Assembly (NCBI RefSeq): GCF_014653695.1 | Contig: NZ_BNAR01000003.1 | Span: forward strand, 186,001-250,000 | Reading direction: 5' to 3' | DNA length: 64,000 nucleotides | From: Lentzea cavernae | Lineage (GTDB): Bacteria; Actinomycetota; Actinomycetes; Mycobacteriales; Pseudonocardiaceae | In this document: one piece after another, positions 16,509-24,732 of the stretch | Layout of the letters: every line of letters begins with the position of its first letter | How positions within the stretch are numbered: position 1 is the stretch's first letter | Translations under genes and position numbers: made by a program | Notes under the pieces: model-generated | The model's input: the letters and a program-made list of their open reading frames with translations, nothing else | Database searches by the model: none | What the model was told of the DNA's origin: nothing

Positions 16509-18506
16509 GTGCCGTACGACGCTGACAAGACGAGAGCGATGCCTCCGGTGGGTCCCGGCGGCACGTCCTCGGAGCAGACGACCAAGATCGCTCCTGTGCA
16601 GGTGGACGCCTCGACCGAGGCGTGGCCGTCCGAGGAGCCGGACTCGAACGAGCCGACCGTCAACGTGGCCGTGCCCGGTGTCGGCTTCCCCTCGGGCGAC
16701 GCCGCCACCGAGTACATGAAGCCGGTGCCGCCGCCCGAGCCGCAGCCCCAGGCGCAGGACTCCGGTGTCTACGGGCCGGTGATGATCGAGCCGGGCGAGG
16801 ACGAGGCGCAGCCGAAGTTCAACAGGAAGAAGGCGTTGATCGTGGCCGCGGCCGTGGTCGGCGCCTTCGGTCTGCTCTACGGCCTCGACATCCTCGTCTC
16901 GAGCGGCAACGTGCCGCGCGGCGTGACGGTGGCGGGCGTCGACGTCGGCGGCATGAGCCACGGCGAGGCCGAGAAGAAGCTGCGCGACGAGATCGGTCCG
17001 CGGCTGGGCAAGCCCGTCGCGCTCAAGGCGGGCGACGTCACCTCCGAGCTCGACCCGAAGGCAGCGGGTCTGGAGCTCGACTGGAACGGCACGATCGACC
17101 GTGCCGGCAGCCAGCCGCTCAGCCCGTTCACGCGCGTCACCTCGTTCTTCACCAGCCGCGAGGTCGGTGTCGCGACGAAGGCGGACGACGCGAAGGTCTC
17201 CGGCGCGCTCGAGGCCCTGCGCCCCAAGCTCGACCACGAGCCGATCGAGGGCACCATCAAGTTCGAGGGCGCCAACCCCGTCGCCGTCGAACCGCACGAC
17301 GGTCAGAAGCTCAAGACCGAGGACGCCGTCAGCACCGTCGTCGCGAACTGGGCGTCCGGGAGCCCGGTCGAGGTCCCGATGGACTTCACCCCGGTCAAGA
17401 CGACCAAGGAGGGCGTCGAGAAGGCGCTCAACGAGTTCGTGAAGACCGCGGTGTCCGGCCCCGTCGTCATCAAGGGCGAGGGCAAGGACGCGACGCTCAC
17501 GGCGGAGCAGATCGGCACCACGCTGACGTTCGTGCCCGGTGAGGGTGGCGCGCTGGACGTCAAGGCGAACAAGGACAAGCTCGCCGAGATCCTGACGCCG
17601 CAGCTCAAGGACACGATCAAGCAGGGCAAGGACGCCGAGATCGTCTTCGAGGGCGGCAAGCCCACGGTCAAGCCGTCGGTGGACGGCCTCGACCTCGACT
17701 GGGACAAGAACCTCACGCCCTACTTCGACACGTTGAAGAAGACGGACGCGCGCGAGGTCAAGTTCGAGTACAAGCACACGCCCGCGAAGGTCACGACCGA
17801 GCAGGCGAACAAGATGGGCATCAAGGAGGTCATCGGCGAGTTCTCGACCGGTGGCTTCGCCCCCGCCTCGGGCGTCAACATCCGGGTCGTGGCCGAGAAG
17901 GTCAACGGCGCGATCGTGAAGCCCAAGGAGACGTTCAGCCTCAACAAGTACACGGGTCCCCGCGGCACCGCGCAGGGCTACGTCGAGGCGGGCATCATCG
18001 AGAACGGCATCCCCGGCATGGCGGTCGGCGGTGGCATCTCGCAGTTCGCGACCACGCTCTACAACGCGTACTACTACGCGGGCATGAAGGACGCGGGCCA
18101 CCGGGAGCACAGCTACTGGATCACGCGGTACCCGAAGGGCCGCGAGGCCACCGTGTTCATGGACAACGCGGGCAACAGCCTGATCGACATCTCGTTCACG
18201 AACCCGGACGACACGGGCGTCGCCATCCAGACGATCTGGACCGGCTCGTCGATCACGATCAAGCTGTGGGGCACCAAGAACTACGACGTCACCGGCTCCA
18301 CGAGCGGCGATTTCAACCCCACCCAGCCGCAGGAGAAGAAGGTCAACAAGGCGGGGTGCAGCCCGAGCAACGGCGCCCCCGGCTTCTCGGTGACGGACAC
18401 CCGCACGATCACGGACCGCCGCAACGGCCAGGCCCGCAACGAGTCGCGCACGGTCAAGTACGACCCGCAGTTCAAGATCATCTGTGAGCCGCCGCCCGGC
18501 GGCTGA
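16509..18506 (+). CDS. VanW family membrane-anchored envelope protein
   Basis: The 665-residue protein has a cytoplasmic, Pro/acid-rich N-terminus (1-105), one transmembrane helix (about 109-129), two extracytoplasmic peptidoglycan-binding-4-like regions and a C-terminal VanW domain (roughly 470-600) with TFSLNKYTGPR and GGGISQFATTLYNA. It begins at GTG. VanW proteins occur in glycopeptide-resistance clusters and as stand-alone cell-wall proteins of unknown activity; there are no van resistance genes here. The DUF1206 gene overlaps its 3' end or follows directly. A hairpin lies just after its stop codon. Confidence 0.87.
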   Translation: MPYDADKTRAMPPVGPGGTSSEQTTKIAPVQVDASTEAWPSEEPDSNEPTVNVAVPGVGFPSGDAATEYMKPVPPPEPQPQAQDSGVYGPVMIEPGEDEAQPKFNRKKALIVAAAVVGAFGLLYGLDILVSSGNVPRGVTVAGVDVGGMSHGEAEKKLRDEIGPRLGKPVALKAGDVTSELDPKAAGLELDWNGTIDRAGSQPLSPFTRVTSFFTSREVGVATKADDAKVSGALEALRPKLDHEPIEGTIKFEGANPVAVEPHDGQKLKTEDAVSTVVANWASGSPVEVPMDFTPVKTTKEGVEKALNEFVKTAVSGPVVIKGEGKDATLTAEQIGTTLTFVPGEGGALDVKANKDKLAEILTPQLKDTIKQGKDAEIVFEGGKPTVKPSVDGLDLDWDKNLTPYFDTLKKTDAREVKFEYKHTPAKVTTEQANKMGIKEVIGEFSTGGFAPASGVNIRVVAEKVNGAIVKPKETFSLNKYTGPRGTAQGYVEAGIIENGIPGMAVGGGISQFATTLYNAYYYAGMKDAGHREHSYWITRYPKGREATVFMDNAGNSLIDISFTNPDDTGVAIQTIWTGSSITIKLWGTKNYDVTGSTSGDFNPTQPQEKKVNKAGCSPSNGAPGFSVTDTRTITDRRNGQARNESRTVKYDPQFKIICEPPPGG

Positions 18507-19344
18507 GGAAATTCCGGATTCACAGTGGCCACGCGCGGGTATTCACCCGTTCGTGGCCACTGTTGCGCATGAGGCGAGAAGACACCCCGTCGTCCAGACG
18601 CTGGGGCGCGCGGGGATGGTGTTGTACGGGGTCGTGCACGTCCTGGTGGCGTGGCTCGCGATCCAGGTCGCGTTCGGTGACTCCGAACAGGCCGACTCGA
18701 AGGGCGCGGTGAGCGACATCGCTCAGGGCGGCCCGTGGTTGCTCTGGGTGCTCGGCATCGGGCTCGTGTTCTTCGCGTTGTGGCAGCTCCTGCTCGCCTT
18801 CGTGGGGTACACCTACATCGGCAAGAAGCGGAAGCGGATCTCCAAGCGCATCGGGTCCGCCGCCCGCGCCATCACGGCGACCGGTATCGCCCTGGCGGCC
18901 TTCAAGTACGCGACGGGCTCCGGCAGCGGCGGTGACCAGAACCAGCAGCAGCAGGAGCTCACGGCGCAGGTGCTCTCCTGGCCCGGCGGCCAGTTCATCG
19001 TCGGTGCGATCGCCATCGGAATACTGGCCATCGCGGGCGTCATCATCTACAAGGGCATCAAGAAGTCCTTCGAGAAGGACCTCGACATGGGCAAGGCCCC
19101 GAAGTGGATCGAGCCCGTCGGCAGGATCGGCTGGATCGGCAAGGGTTCCGCGTACGGCGTGATCGGGGTCCTGGTCGGACTCGCCGCCATCAACGCCGAC
19201 CCGCAGCAGTCCGGCGGCATGGACAAGGCGCTCAAGACGTTGGCAGCACAGCCTTACGGCATGTTCCTGCTGTCCGCAGTGGCGATCGGCATCGCCGCGT
19301 TCGGCGTGTACTGCTTCGCAGCGGCACGCGCTCTCAAGGAGTAG
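18484..19344 (+). CDS. DUF1206 membrane protein
   Basis: The protein (286 residues from the GTG used here) carries six predicted transmembrane helices arranged as three DUF1206 repeats, each beginning with an RxG motif (LGRAGMVLYG, GSAARAITATG, VGRIGWIGKGSAYG). A Gln-rich loop (QNQQQQEL) separates repeats two and three. The start is uncertain: this GTG overlaps the vanW gene by 23 bp, and a GTG at 18553 giving VATVAHEARRHPVV would avoid the overlap but lie in the arm of the hairpin at 18522-18563. The function is unknown. Confidence 0.82.
   Translation: MSRRPAAEEIPDSQWPRAGIHPFVATVAHEARRHPVVQTLGRAGMVLYGVVHVLVAWLAIQVAFGDSEQADSKGAVSDIAQGGPWLLWVLGIGLVFFALWQLLLAFVGYTYIGKKRKRISKRIGSAARAITATGIALAAFKYATGSGSGGDQNQQQQELTAQVLSWPGGQFIVGAIAIGILAIAGVIIYKGIKKSFEKDLDMGKAPKWIEPVGRIGWIGKGSAYGVIGVLVGLAAINADPQQSGGMDKALKTLAAQPYGMFLLSAVAIGIAAFGVYCFAAARALKE
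18522..18563. repeat. Hairpin at the vanW/DUF1206 junction
   Basis: A perfect 12-bp stem (ACAGTGGCCACG / CGTGGCCACTGT) encloses a second small stem (GGGT/ACCC). No T run follows. It begins 16 bp after the VanW stop and covers the codons near the DUF1206 N-terminus, so it may tune translation or mRNA stability of the downstream gene. Confidence 0.6.
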
Positions 19345-19834
19345 TGCCGCCGGCGGCCGCGAGCCTGTGCTGATGCCGGGCCGCGGCCGCCTGCGCCTCC
19401 ACCGCCATCAACGACAGGACCTGGCCCGGCGCCACGTAGAAGACGTTGGGGCTGCTGGTGTCCGGCCCCCAGCCGGGGCTTCCGCGCAGCAGCAGGAGAT
19501 CGCCGGGACCGGGGCTCATCCCCTCGAACCACGAGTCCTGCTCGACCCCGGTCCGCTCCCACGCGATCGCCGCCTTGGTGCCGCGCTTCGCCCGTTGGTA
19601 CACCTGCGCGACCCTGGCCAGTTCGGCCTCCGGCGACGCCTCGCGCAGCTCGTCCATGTGCTGCCGGTACCCGAACCACAGCTCGTCCTGACGAGCCTTC
19701 CGGTTCTTCAGCCGTCGCAGGACGATCGTCGCGAGAGCCGCAGAACCGGCGATCGCGCACGCCATCAGCAGGTACAGGAACACCGGCCAATCTTTGATTC
19801 CGAACGAGCGGCTGTCAACTGACAACGAAATCAA
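19334..19834 (-). CDS. Hypothetical single-pass membrane protein (166 aa)
   Basis: One transmembrane helix (about residues 17-39, FLYLLMACAIAGSAALATIVL) is followed by a basic segment (RRLKNRKARQ), a helical region (MDELREASPEAELARVAQVYQRAKRG) and a Pro/Gly-rich C-terminal part. The N-terminal 16 residues are polar. No domain recognised. It overlaps the convergent DUF1206 gene by 11 bp. Codon bias supports it. Confidence 0.7.
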   Translation of the reverse strand: MISLSVDSRSFGIKDWPVFLYLLMACAIAGSAALATIVLRRLKNRKARQDELWFGYRQHMDELREASPEAELARVAQVYQRAKRGTKAAIAWERTGVEQDSWFEGMSPGPGDLLLLRGSPGWGPDTSSPNVFYVAPGQVLSLMAVEAQAAAARHQHRLAAAGGTTP

Positions 19835-19839
19835 GCTGC

Positions 19840-19849
19840 GTCACGTGAC
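19840..19849. promoter_or_regulatory. GTCACGTGAC palindrome
   Basis: This perfect 10-bp palindrome is located in the divergent gap between the 166-aa gene and the exporter leader, about 10 bp before a -10-like TAGCGT (19860-19865). A regulator site is plausible but not identified. Confidence 0.35.
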
Positions 19850-19872
19850 CTGGTCGCGCTAGCGTGCCGGTC

Positions 19873-19914
19873 ATGTCGAGTCCTGAGGCATCCAGGGTCG
19901 GGTCTGCGGTCTAG
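19873..19914 (+). CDS. Putative 13-codon leader peptide upstream of the exporter
   Basis: A complete short frame reads MSSPEASRVGSAV then TAG. Its ATG lies seven bases after TAGCGT, a -10-like hexamer at the position expected for leaderless transcription, so this frame would be the first one translated on the exporter mRNA. The exporter's ribosome site (GGAG at 19944-19947) is embedded in a self-complementary GGAGCTCC, which could be opened or closed by ribosome position. Short leader ORFs controlling chloramphenicol exporters of the cml/cmx type are known; the assignment here is inference. Confidence 0.4.
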   Translation: MSSPEASRVGSAV

Positions 19915-19955
19915 CCGTCAGCCCCGAAAACCCCTCATGCCTCCGGAGCTCCTCC

Positions 19956-20987
19956 GTGCCTTTTTCGCTGTACCTGCTCGCTCTGGCCGTGTTCGCCATG
20001 GGCACCTCCGAGTTCATGCTCGCCGGGCTGCTGCCGTCCATCGCGGCCGAGTTCGGCGTACCGGTGGGCACCGCCGGTCTGCTCACCTCCGCGTTCGCCG
20101 CGGGCATGGCCGTCGGCGCGCCGCTGATGGCGGTGCTCGCCCGCTCCTGGTCTCCGCGCCGGAGCCTGTTCGCGTTCGTCGTCGTCTTCCTCGCCGCCCA
20201 CGTCGTCGGTGCTGCTGCTCCGGATTTCGACGTGCTGCTGGCTTCCAGGGTTGTTGCCGCCCTCGCCAACGCCGGATTTCTCGCCGTGGCACTGACAACG
20301 GCCGCTGCGCTCGTACCTCCGCAACGGCCTGGACGGGCGCTCGCCGTGCTGTTGTCCGGCACCACGGTGGCGACCGTGGCCGGTGTGCCGGGAGGGTCGT
20401 TGCTCGGCACCGCGTTCGGTTGGCGCGCAACGTTCCTCGCGGTCGCCGTTCTTTGCGTGCCGGCGGCGATCGGTGTCCTCAAGGGGATTCCGGCTCAGCG
20501 GGAGCGTGTCGACCCACCCGCGTTGCGCCCGGAGCTCGCCGAACTCACGAAGCCCCGGCTGGTTCTGGTCATCGCGCTCGCCGTGCTCGTGAACGCGGTG
20601 ACGTTCGGCCACTTCACGTTCCTCGCGCCGGTGGTGACGGGGACCGGTCTGAGCGAGTGGTGGGTGCCGGTCGCGCTGGTGCTGTTCGGCGCCGGGGCGT
20701 TCGCCGGTGTCACCGTCGGCGGGAGGCTGGCCGACTCGTCACCGCGCCCGGTGGTGGTGTTCGGCGGACCGCTGGTCGTCGCGGGCTGGATGAGCCTCGA
20801 CGTGCTGGGCACCGAGCTGATCACGTTGCTGGCACTGGTGTTCGTGCTCGGCGCTCTGTCGTTCGCGGTCGGGAGCACGGTGATCGCGCGCGTCCTGCAC
20901 CACGCGGCGGGCGCGCCCACGATGGCCGGTTCCTATGCGACCGCGGCGTTCAACGTCGGCGCCGCGATCGGTCCGATGGTGTTCTGA
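19956..20987 (+). CDS. MFS drug exporter, Cmx/CmrA (chloramphenicol) type, C-terminally truncated
   Basis: The 343-residue frame starts at GTG with MPFSLYLLALAVFAMGTSEFM, the hallmark opening of Cmx/CmrA chloramphenicol exporters, and retains about ten membrane helices, motif A (LARSWSPRRS) and motif C-like glycines (GVPGGSLLG). It stops at NVGAAIGPMVF. Relatives continue for 50 or so residues with two more helices, so the last two helices are missing. A terminator hairpin begins about 10 bases after the stop, hence the lost segment is not simply frameshifted. It may be inactive or work with ten helices. Confidence 0.8.
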   Translation: MPFSLYLLALAVFAMGTSEFMLAGLLPSIAAEFGVPVGTAGLLTSAFAAGMAVGAPLMAVLARSWSPRRSLFAFVVVFLAAHVVGAAAPDFDVLLASRVVAALANAGFLAVALTTAAALVPPQRPGRALAVLLSGTTVATVAGVPGGSLLGTAFGWRATFLAVAVLCVPAAIGVLKGIPAQRERVDPPALRPELAELTKPRLVLVIALAVLVNAVTFGHFTFLAPVVTGTGLSEWWVPVALVLFGAGAFAGVTVGGRLADSSPRPVVVFGGPLVVAGWMSLDVLGTELITLLALVFVLGALSFAVGSTVIARVLHHAAGAPTMAGSYATAAFNVGAAIGPMVF

Positions 20988-20998
20988 CGCAACGAAAA

Positions 20999-21042
20999 AC
21001 GGGCCCGTGCACCTCGGGCAGGAGGTGCACGGACCCGTCGTT
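20999..21042. terminator. Bidirectional terminator between the exporter and FadE5
   Basis: A 17-bp stem with one mismatch (ACGGGCCCGTGCACCTC / GAGGTGCACGGACCCGT) has a 6-base loop. It is preceded by GAAAAA and so gives a T run when read from the minus strand. It separates two convergent genes. Confidence 0.75.
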
Positions 21043-21053
21043 CCTGAGGCGTT

Positions 21054-22889
21054 CTAGAAAACGCTCTCGTCGATGTCCATCAGCGCGTTGTCCGTGGACT
21101 CCGCGATCTTGCGGCGTGCGGTGAGCTCCGGCAGCACGGTCTTCGCGAAGAACGACGCCACCGCGATCTTGCCCTCGTAGAACGCCTTGTCCTTGGCCGA
21201 CGGCGTGCCGCCGAGCTTCGCCAGGGCGACCTCGGCCTGGCGAAGCAGCAGCCAGCCGACGAGCACGTCACCCGCGGTCATCAGCAGGCGGACCGAGTTC
21301 TGGCCGACCTTGTAGAGGTTGCGCACGTCCTCCTGCGAGGTGGTCAGGAAGCCGACCAGCGCGCCGAGCATGCCCTGCAGGTCTTCCAGACCCTGCTTGA
21401 GCAGCGCCCGCTCCTCCTTGAGGCGACCGTTGCCGCCCTCGTTGTCGAGGAAGGACTGGATCTCGCCGTTGATGAACGCGAGCGCCTGGCCCTTGTCGCG
21501 GATGATCTTCCGGAAGAAGAAGTCCAGCGACTGGATGGCCGTGGTGCCCTCGTACAGCGAGTCGATCTTCGCGTCGCGGATGTACTGCTCGATCGGGTAC
21601 TCCTGCAGGAAGCCCGAACCGCCCAGCGTCTGCAGCGACTGCGCCAGCTGCTCGTACGCGCGCTCCGAGCCGACGCCCTTGACGATCGGCAGCAGCAGGT
21701 CGTTGACCTTGGCCGCCAGCTTCGCGTCCTCGCCGCCGAGCATCACCTTGTCCTGCTGCGTCGCGGTGTACAGGTACACGGCGCGCAGGCCCTCGGCGTA
21801 CGCCTTCTGCAGCATCAGGCTGCGGCGGACGTCCGGGTGGTTGGTGATGGTGACGCGGGGCGCGGTCTTGTCCGTCATGCGCGTCAGGTCGGCGCTCTGC
21901 ACGCGCTCCTTGGCGTAGGACAGCGCGTTGAGGTAACCGGTCGACAGCGTCGCGATGGCCTTGGTGCCGACCATCATGCGGGCGTACTCGATGACGTCGA
22001 ACATCTGCGCGATGCCGTCGTGCACCTCGCCGAGCAGCCAGCCCTTGGCGGGCACGCCGTGCTGGCCGAACGTCAGCTCGCACGTGGTGGACGCCTTGAG
22101 GCCCATCTTGTGCTCGACGTTGGTGACGAAGGCGCCGTTGCGCTCGCCCAGGTCGCCGGACTCCGGGTCGAAGTGGAACTTCGGCACCAGGAACAGCGAC
22201 AGGCCCTTGGTGCCGGGCCGCGCCTCGATGCCTTCGCCCTCGGGACGCGCGAGCACCATGTGCATGATGTTCTCGGTCAGGTCCTGGTCGGCGGACGTGA
22301 TGAAGCGCTTCACGCCCTCGATGTGCCAGGAACCGTCCTCCTGCTTGAAGGCCTTGGTGCGGCCGGCGCCGACGTCGGAACCGGCGTCCGGCTCGGTCAG
22401 CACCATCGTGGCGCCCCAGCCGCGCTCGATCATGAGGTTGGCCCAGTGCTTGTCGCGGTCGGTGCCGTTGTTGTAGACGACCGTCGCGAAGCTCGGACCC
22501 GCCAGGTACATGTAGACGGCCGGGTTCGCGCCGAGCAGCAGCTCGGAAGCGGCCCACGTGACCGACGGCGGCGTGCCGAAGCCACCCAGCTCGTTCGGCA
22601 GGAACAGGCGGTACCACTCGCCGTCCCACACCGCCTGGTACGACTTCTTCAACGACTCCGGCAGCGTGGCCGAGTGCGTCGCCGGGTCGAACACCGGCGG
22701 GTTGCGGTCGGCGTCGACGAAGGAGTCGCCGAGGACACCCTCCGCGAGGTTCTTGACCTCGGCCAGCACGCTGCGCGCGGTGTCCTCGTCGGACTGCTCG
22801 AACGGCCCCGTGCCGAGGTGGTCCTGCACGTTGAAGACCTCGAACAGGTTGAACTCGAGGTCCCGGACGTTGCTCTTGTAGTGGCCCAT
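21054..22889 (-). CDS. fadE5: Acyl-CoA dehydrogenase FadE5
   Basis: The 611-residue protein has the same length as mycobacterial FadE5 and, from memory, matches it throughout ([19 protein letters not shown] at the start, [20 protein letters not shown] for flavin and substrate binding). The catalytic base is Glu447 in YEGTTAIQ. The enzyme introduces the trans-2 double bond into acyl-CoAs during beta-oxidation, with broad chain-length use in mycobacteria, and passes electrons from FAD to an electron-transfer system. Palindromes of the TTACT-N4-AGTAA type upstream link it to the thiolase at 63 and the iron-sulfur oxidoreductase at 32654. Confidence 0.94.
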   Translation of the reverse strand: MGHYKSNVRDLEFNLFEVFNVQDHLGTGPFEQSDEDTARSVLAEVKNLAEGVLGDSFVDADRNPPVFDPATHSATLPESLKKSYQAVWDGEWYRLFLPNELGGFGTPPSVTWAASELLLGANPAVYMYLAGPSFATVVYNNGTDRDKHWANLMIERGWGATMVLTEPDAGSDVGAGRTKAFKQEDGSWHIEGVKRFITSADQDLTENIMHMVLARPEGEGIEARPGTKGLSLFLVPKFHFDPESGDLGERNGAFVTNVEHKMGLKASTTCELTFGQHGVPAKGWLLGEVHDGIAQMFDVIEYARMMVGTKAIATLSTGYLNALSYAKERVQSADLTRMTDKTAPRVTITNHPDVRRSLMLQKAYAEGLRAVYLYTATQQDKVMLGGEDAKLAAKVNDLLLPIVKGVGSERAYEQLAQSLQTLGGSGFLQEYPIEQYIRDAKIDSLYEGTTAIQSLDFFFRKIIRDKGQALAFINGEIQSFLDNEGGNGRLKEERALLKQGLEDLQGMLGALVGFLTTSQEDVRNLYKVGQNSVRLLMTAGDVLVGWLLLRQAEVALAKLGGTPSAKDKAFYEGKIAVASFFAKTVLPELTARRKIAESTDNALMDIDESVF

Positions 22890-22927
22890 CTCGTCAGCTC
22901 ACTCCTCAGGGTCGCGGCGCCTCCGCC

Positions 22928-22964
22928 TACTGACCGGTAACAACAGAGTATTACTCGACAGTAA
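22928..22964. promoter_or_regulatory. Operator pair before fadE5
   Basis: Two elements are present: TACTGACCGGTA (22928-22939) and TTACTCGACAGTAA (22951-22964), the second a perfect palindrome apart from its centre. Both fit the (T)TACT-N4-(A/G)GTA(A) form also seen at 21-48 and 34934-34949. They lie 39-75 bp upstream of the ATG, in the promoter zone. Confidence 0.65.
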
Positions 22965-23040
22965 CCCCGGCAAGGCCGACCACCCACTGGTGGCGAACCA
23001 GACAGTCCTCCGAGTGACCTGAATCGGGCATGAGGGCCGG

Positions 23041-24075
23041 TCAGACGCGCGCCGGGCGCTCGCCGACCATCTCCAGGAGTGCGGGATTCGTCTGCTCCGC
23101 GCAGCTGACCGACCGCGGCAACATGACCGATTCGTAGGCCCGCACCCCGTCTCGGACACCGTGCTCGGCGATCGCGAGCGCCAGATCGGCGGCGTCCTGC
23201 ATGGCGAGGTTCGCCCCGACGCCCAGAGGCGGCTGCAGGTGGGCCGCGTCGCCGAGCAGCGTCACGCCGGGCGTGTGCTCCCACGTGTGGGGGACGGGCA
23301 ACGAGTACAGCGGCCGGTGGACCAGTTCGCCGGCGAGGAACGCCTGCAGCGACGGGTGCCAGTCCGCGTAGAGGTCCAGCAGTTCGGCGTTGGAAGGCCT
23401 CCAATCCTCACGCGCGCGCAAGCACGCGTACGCGCGGACGTGGTCGCCGCTGTTGCGCTGCGCCCAGAGCATCAGGCCCTCGGCGTCCGCGACCATCGTG
23501 CCCCCGCCGGTGAGCCCGAGCAGCGCCTTCTCGTCGTCGTGGCGGGTCTCGACGAACATCACCCCGGTGTAGAGCGGAGTGGCGGGCGAGACGGCGGCGC
23601 GGACCCGCGACCAGGCCCCGTCCGCGCCGATGACCAGGTCGAACGCGGAGGTGGAGCCGTCGGGGAAGGTGACCTCGCCCGGCTTGGCCGACTCGACGCC
23701 GAGGCCCCACGCGACGGTGCCGGGGGCCAGTGAGCCGAGGAGGAGCCCGCGCAGCTGACCGCGGTCGATCTCCGGTCTGAAGTCGCCCTCGGCGGGCTGG
23801 TGCTCGACCAGTTCGGCGGTGGCGTGGTCGAGCTTGCGCTGCTCCTGACCCTCGAACCGGGCGAGCGCGCGCCACTGCTCGAACAGCCCGGCGGCGCGGA
23901 CCGCCTCCTGGCCGCTGTCGGCGTGCAGATCGATGGTGCCGCCCTGCTGACGGGCCTCCGGCGAGCTCTCGCGCTCGAAGACGGTGACGTCGTCGAAGCC
24001 GTGCAGTTGCAGGACGCGAGCGCAGGTCAGGCCGCCGATGCCGGCTCCCGCGATGGCGATGCGTGGTGAGGTCAT
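23041..24075 (-). CDS. FAD-dependent monooxygenase, Tet(X)-like
   Basis: The 344-residue class A flavoprotein monooxygenase has GAGIGG (residues 10-15), the ERESSPEARQQGGTIDLH segment (split by family around residues 34-51), VIGADGAWS and the C-terminal FAD motif LLGDAAHLQPPLG. The GGTIDLHADSGQEA run closely recalls Tet(X) tetracycline destructases (GGTLDLHKGSGQEA from memory). It lacks the extended C-terminus of phenolic hydroxylases. It is divergent from a TetR regulator with a shared operator. Tetracycline inactivation or hydroxylation of another aromatic are both possible; the sequence does not decide. The start six residues in is preferred over an upstream ATG. Confidence 0.82.
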   Translation of the reverse strand: MTSPRIAIAGAGIGGLTCARVLQLHGFDDVTVFERESSPEARQQGGTIDLHADSGQEAVRAAGLFEQWRALARFEGQEQRKLDHATAELVEHQPAEGDFRPEIDRGQLRGLLLGSLAPGTVAWGLGVESAKPGEVTFPDGSTSAFDLVIGADGAWSRVRAAVSPATPLYTGVMFVETRHDDEKALLGLTGGGTMVADAEGLMLWAQRNSGDHVRAYACLRAREDWRPSNAELLDLYADWHPSLQAFLAGELVHRPLYSLPVPHTWEHTPGVTLLGDAAHLQPPLGVGANLAMQDAADLALAIAEHGVRDGVRAYESVMLPRSVSCAEQTNPALLEMVGERPARV

Positions 24076-24099
24076 GCCTCCATGAAAGCGCATCGACTA

Positions 24100-24124
24100 C
24101 AAAAGTGCAACCACTCAACTTTTG
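24100..24124. promoter_or_regulatory. Operator between the Tet(X)-like gene and tetR
   Basis: The inverted repeat CAAAAGT and ACTTTTG is separated by 11 bases. It overlaps the -35-like TTGAAC of the regulator promoter and lies 25 bp from the monooxygenase ATG, so one bound dimer could block both directions. Confidence 0.65.
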
Positions 24125-24149
24125 AACTCGCTCCACTCGTGCGGTACGA
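24122..24149 (+). promoter_or_regulatory. Promoter of the tetR gene (leaderless)
   Basis: TTGAAC (24122-24127), 16 bases, TACGAT (24144-24149), then seven bases to the GTG start. The spacing predicts a transcript that begins at the start codon. AGGAG immediately abuts the GTG and is too close to work as a ribosome site. Confidence 0.55.
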
Positions 24150-24156
24150 TCAGGAG

Positions 24157-24732
24157 GTGACCGAGCCCGGCCGTCGTGAGCGCAAGAAGCTGCAGACCCG
24201 TCAGTCGATCTCCGACGCGGCGACGCGGCTGTTCCTGGAGCGCGGTTTCGACGACGTGGGCGTGAAGGAGATCGCCGACACGGCGGACGTGTCGGTGACG
24301 ACGTTGTTCAAGCACTTCCCGAGCAAGGAGGCACTGCTCTTCGACGAGGACGGGGAGCAGGAGGCGGCGCTGGTCGCGGTCGTGCGCAACCGCGACGGCA
24401 GGTCGATCCCGATGGCGCTGCGCGACCACTTCGTGCGGGCGGCACGCGGGCACGCGGCGGACCCGCGGTTCGAGGTGTTCCAGCGGCTGGTCCTGGAGAC
24501 GCCGGCGCTGCGCGAATACGGGCACCGGATGTGGACGCGCCACCAGGGCGCTCTGGCGCGCGCCATCGCCGAGGAGACCGGCGCGCCGGCCGACGACGTG
24601 AGGTGCGCGGCGCTGGCCCGGTTCGCGCTGGACGCCAGGGACGTGATCTTCGACCACGCCGACCGCGAGAAGGCGGCCGACGAGGTGTTCGGGTTACTCG
24701 AACGCGGCTGGGCGGCCGATCAGCAGTCCTGA
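24157..24732 (+). CDS. TetR-family regulator of the Tet(X)-like gene
   Basis: The 191-residue protein has a clear TetR helix-turn-helix (VKEIADTADVSVTTLFKHF, about residues 31-50) and a helical ligand domain. The GTG start is inferred from the leaderless promoter; earlier in-frame starts at 24082 and 24139 would run through the operator. Divergent orientation and the CAAAAGT palindrome make the monooxygenase its likely target. The 3' end overlaps the convergent response regulator by 39 bp. Confidence 0.87.
   Translation: MTEPGRRERKKLQTRQSISDAATRLFLERGFDDVGVKEIADTADVSVTTLFKHFPSKEALLFDEDGEQEAALVAVVRNRDGRSIPMALRDHFVRAARGHAADPRFEVFQRLVLETPALREYGHRMWTRHQGALARAIAEETGAPADDVRCAALARFALDARDVIFDHADREKAADEVFGLLERGWAADQQS

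Noticed and set aside
16509..18506. Vancomycin-resistance cluster suggested by VanW
   Set aside because: No vanH, vanA, vanX, vanR or vanS genes are nearby; stand-alone VanW proteins are common in actinobacteria.
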